A stretch of 41,716 nucleotides of DNA, taken from contig CAIIXF020000050.1 in the NCBI GenBank assembly GCA_903813345.2, forward strand, positions 1-41,716, in the 5' to 3' direction. Position 1 is the first letter of the stretch. Every line of letters starts with the position of its first letter. Origin of the DNA: Owenia fusiformis. Its lineage: Eukaryota > Annelida > Polychaeta > Sabellida > Oweniidae. Shown in pieces: positions 39,603 to 41,716 of this stretch. The position numbers and the translations under genes were made by a program. Below the pieces are notes generated by a model. That model worked only from the letters and a program-made list of their open reading frames with translations. It made no database searches and was not told the DNA's origin.

Positions 39603-39821
39603 ATGCTGCTGTCATTAGTCGTACACTTGCAGTCAATGAGATGGATGGTTCCAGCTGCTGTAATGCTTGGCAACTCTCCTCAAAATTCACTCATCTGCAT
39701 TGCAAATTCTGTGCTGACTTTTCTTTTGCCAGGAAAATATTTCATAAAATCTGATGATGCTCTATATTCGTTATACCAGAGATTCATATTGTTCTTTTTT
39801 GAACATTACACTGGAACTGAG
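39603..39821 (+). CDS. AGPAT5: AGPAT5-type lysophosphatidic acid acyltransferase, exon 1 (residues 1-73)
   Basis: Known role of the family: AGPAT5 (LPAAT epsilon) transfers an acyl group from acyl-CoA to lysophosphatidic acid to form phosphatidic acid at ER or mitochondrial membranes. Seen here: the exon opens MLLSLVVHLQSMR, passes through a hydrophobic stretch at about residues 14-43, and ends FFFEHYTGTE. From memory, human AGPAT5 starts MLLSLVLH...SMR, has FFFENYTG at the same place, and also has 73 residues before the equivalent junction. The frame would run four codons into a stop, but a good donor (GAG|GTAAAT) follows residue 73 in phase 0. The ATG is the first in frame after an upstream TGA. 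Oddity: the satellite array ends only 60 bp upstream. A recent partial duplicate is possible, but conserved frame and splice sites argue for a working gene. Confidence 0.93.
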
Positions 39822-39979
39822 GTAAATATGATTTAGATCTATCAATCTAGTGTTGGAGAAATCTTCGAATCGGTACAGTTGTTGGATGGGTGATAAAATT
39901 GGTCTGTAGATTTTGGGCCGTCACAAAATTTCAAGGAATTACCGACAATCAAAGTAAAAAATGTAGTGATTTGATTGCT

Positions 39980-40002
39980 CAATAAACTGGCGGCCTTTAT
40001 TG
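39980..40002. repeat. Small inverted repeat (7-bp stem) in intron 1
   Basis: CAATAAA at 39980-39986 pairs with TTTATTG at 39996-40002 across a 9-base GC-rich loop. It is short enough to be chance. Confidence 0.4.
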
Positions 40003-40325
40003 GAAAATTGAGATGACAGCCAGTTGACGGACATGAAATTGAGTTTACAGGTAACAGAAAATGAGATAACGGTGCTCAGACTGGGTGTTCAGACAGGTGA
40101 TGACAGGTTATAGCTTCTCAACTTCTTATCGTGACTGGCGTTATTGTTCTGGGTTTGTACCTGATTACACCTTTGTAACAATTTTGATAGAATCTATAAT
40201 CTTGAGATTGACTTGGAATTTTTAGCATCAATTGCATGTATGTATGCTGTGAGTTTTGTTATGTATTTGGCAATATCTGATGGCCATGACGATGGTTCAG
40301 GGGAGTTATGGACACTTAACATTTT

Positions 40326-40353
40326 TATGTCACCACCAAAAAGTGGTGACATA
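40326..40353. repeat. Perfect 11-bp hairpin with 6-base loop in intron 1
   Basis: TATGTCACCAC (40326-40336) is followed by the loop CAAAAA and by GTGGTGACATA (40343-40353), its exact reverse complement. There is no T tract after the right arm, and this is not a bacterial terminator. It may be the remnant of a palindromic repeat element. Confidence 0.75.
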
Positions 40354-40509
40354 TTGTTATGGTCTTCGTTTTTTTGTTACAGGGGATGGTGGTTGGCGAT
40401 CGGTGTCTGTAACAATTTCTTACAACTTTCAATAACTTGACAAATACTGTTTAGACTGACTTCAATTTTTTTCAAAATCATCTACAAGTTTTCAGTAGTT
40501 CAAATCTGA

Positions 40510-40912
40510 CTTTCACGCATGGTGATCGTACAAAAGGAATAGAGGGGGGATTAGGCGATTTCTGGAAGAAAACTCAACAAATTTACAACTGAATTGCCAA
40601 ATGAATAGGTGCAGTGCATGGCAAAATATGTTAGGTCATCTAGTTTTTTTTTAAACTGATACCCTTCTAAAATATGAAATCTATTAAGTAAGGCGCATCA
40701 TCACCAACGTGCAAAAGAAAATGTTTTTGCTATAAATCGAGCAACAGTGGTCTACATGAGTGAGCAATGTCATAAGTATTGTGATAATAACGTCCCTTAT
40801 ACCTTTTAATTACAGGTCGTGTAGACCATTGTTGCCAGATTTATAGCAAGAACATTGACTAATCCCCCCCTCCATCCCTTTTGTACGATCACTGGGCGTG
40901 ACTTAAGAATTA
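40510..40912. mobile_element. Imperfect foldback (long inverted repeat) element in intron 1
   Basis: Two arm segments pair. The outer pair is 40513-40554 with 40859-40901 (about 36 of 42 bases, one G-run length difference). The inner pair is 40721-40759 with 40817-40855 (34 of 39). The central loop is 40760-40816. On the right arm the two segments are almost contiguous (3 bases between); on the left they are 166 bases apart. The whole block interrupts a local repeat: CAAATCTGA precedes it and AGATTTGACC follows, while at 41026-41049 the same words are joined by ATAT only. That supports a discrete insertion. There is no coding sequence; the family is unknown. Confidence 0.72.
40555..40720. other. 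Unpaired 166-bp segment in the foldback's left arm
   Basis: It lies between the outer and inner left-arm segments and has no partner on the right arm, where only TGA separates the matching segments. It is either a later insertion into the left arm or sequence deleted from the right arm. I see no inverted ends or target duplication that would settle which. Confidence 0.55.
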
Positions 40913-41210
40913 AGATTTGACCTGCGATGACCTTTTAAGGTAAAAAAGGTTAAAAAAAGGTCTTTTTTCAACTTGCTTCAAATTGACCAATTTGTTTTCA
41001 AAATCATCTACAAGTTCTCAAAAGTTCAAATCTGAATATAGATTTGACCTTCAATGACATTTTCAACGTCAAAAAAGATTTGACCTTCAATGACCCTATC
41101 AAGGTCTTAAAGGTCTTTTATCAACTTGCTTCAAATTGACCATTTTTTCAAAATCATATATATACACAAGAAAAAATGTATATGGTTATGATAAGGGTTA
41201 TATGTTTCAG

Positions 41211-41289
41211 CTGATCTTGTATGGGGATGCAGCAGATGTTTTGAAGAAGAGAGAGAATGTGATATTCTTGGCGAACCATCAATCCACAG
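41211..41289 (+). CDS. AGPAT5: AGPAT5-type acyltransferase, exon 2 (residues 74-99, start of catalytic motif)
   Basis: After an acceptor (ATGTTTCAG|CTG), 79 bp encode LILYGDAADVLKK, then RENVIFLANHQST plus the first base of the next codon, which begins with G. A donor follows (ACAG|GTACAA), so the next intron is phase 1. NHQST is the first part of acyltransferase motif I (NHx4D). His96 would be the catalytic base, and the Asp should lie in exon 3, outside the window. Human AGPAT5, from memory, reads ILLYGD...ANHQSTVDW here, so the expected next codon (Val, GTN) agrees with the split G. The linker between YGD and the motif is three residues longer than in human. Joining exons 1 and 2 in phase 0 gives TGTE|LILYGD, colinear with the family. 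No exon 3 was found before the right edge. Confidence 0.93.
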
Positions 41290-41716
41290 GTACAATACAT
41301 CTGCGACATATATGACTGATTTTAAATCATGATGAAATGATAGCATACATGTGAATCAACTAATGCCCATCTGCTAAATCCAGTCAATATTATGTGCAGC
41401 ATTACTTGTGAAACATAAAAAGATGGCTCCTCTTAACATGAAGATGGGGTACAATCTAAATGCATATTCAAATTCAGTGCTTTCAGTTAGGTGTGTCCAA
41501 TCTCTGGGACGGATTGATTTTCAAAAAGTGATTCCCCCCTCAAAAAGTGTGTCCCGTGAAAAATGGTTCCCGGGAATTCAAAGTCACATTTTAACACTGA
41601 CGAAAAAATTGATGAAAAATTTCTAATCAGTCTTGTTACTTATTGGCCGAAATATGCATTCTACAAACATTTAGAAGGTCACTAAATGATACAGGTACCT
41701 TCACTTGAAAGAGTAA
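41290..41716 (+). other. AGPAT5 intron 2 (start only)
   Basis: It begins GTACAA after exon 2 and runs off the right edge. I looked for the expected continuation (VDW and onward) and did not find it. A plus-strand open frame at 41408-41626 shows no family features and is treated as chance. Confidence 0.75.
41521..41558. repeat. Short 19-bp-period duplication in intron 2
   Basis: TCAAAAAGTG occurs at 41521 and again at 41540, each followed by a C-rich stretch. It is a minor local duplication without evident function. Confidence 0.45.

Larger units (their letters stand above)
40437..41160. repeat. Degenerate TGACCTT-rich direct repeats around the foldback element
   Basis: TTCAAAATCATCTACAAGTT occurs at 40471-40490 and 40997-41016, with a shortened version at 41147. 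Modules starting GATTTGACCT occur at 40914, 41041 and 41078. ACTTGCTTCAAATTGACC occurs at 40971 and 41124. These are unequal copies of a module of about 130 bp. The first copy is split by the foldback element. No coding potential. Confidence 0.7.
39822..41210 (+). other. AGPAT5 intron 1
   Basis: A 1389-bp phase-0 GT-AG intron (donor GTAAAT, acceptor TTTCAG). It carries no satellite or MITE sequence that I can see. Its first 500 bp are mostly plain AT-rich DNA with two small hairpins. The second half is repeat-derived: a foldback element and TGACCTT-rich direct repeats. A plus-strand open frame at 40213-40440 lies wholly inside and has no gene-like features. Confidence 0.88.

Noticed and set aside
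40213-40440. Plus-strand 75-residue frame as an extra exon or gene
   Set aside because: It lies inside AGPAT5 intron 1, contains the hairpin repeat, and does not match the residues expected between exons 1 and 2, which join directly in phase.
41131-41346. Minus-strand 71-residue frame
   Set aside because: It is the antisense shadow of AGPAT5 exon 2 and its intron edges.
41408-41626. Plus-strand 72-residue frame as AGPAT5 exon 3
   Set aside because: The translation lacks the expected V-D-W and the downstream acyltransferase sequence, and contains a small tandem duplication.

Overview
The window looks like genomic DNA from a metazoan, probably a marine invertebrate. The basis is a spliced protein-coding gene with GT-AG introns, intronic repeats rich in TGACCTT-like words, and a large AT-rich satellite array. 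Nothing looks bacterial or viral. The species cannot be named from the sequence alone.

Positions 1 to 39542 (about 95% of the window) are one head-to-tail satellite array that runs off the left edge. I count 33 units of two kinds. The short unit (S) is about 859 bp, with 9 copies, the first cut by the window edge. The long unit (L) is about 1329 bp, with 24 copies. L is S plus a 470-bp insertion at one fixed point. The insertion looks like a non-autonomous DNA transposon (MITE): 465 bp, imperfect terminal inverted repeats of about 25 bp, flanked by a duplicated TATTA. S units hold one TATTA and no element. The order from left to right is S, LL, S, LLLLLL, SSSS, LLLLL, S, LL, S, L, S, LLLLLLLL. 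Apart from a few homopolymer changes and one C/T site, the units look identical by eye.

The array stops at position 39542, exactly at the last base of the MITE in the last L unit. The TATTA copy and satellite sequence that should follow are missing. Sixty bases later, at 39603, a real gene begins. Exons 1 (39603-39821) and 2 (41211-41289) encode the N-terminus of a lysophosphatidic acid acyltransferase of the AGPAT5 type, up to the NHQST start of the NHx4D catalytic motif. The remaining exons lie beyond the right edge.

Intron 1 (39822-41210) holds an imperfect foldback element of about 400 bp inserted in a local direct repeat, plus two short perfect hairpins. The start of intron 2 (41290-41716) has no recognisable gene.

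The main interest is the interface: a homogenised satellite of mixed units whose edge coincides with a transposon terminus and which leaves a conserved lipid-biosynthesis gene only 60 bp of unique DNA upstream of its start codon.
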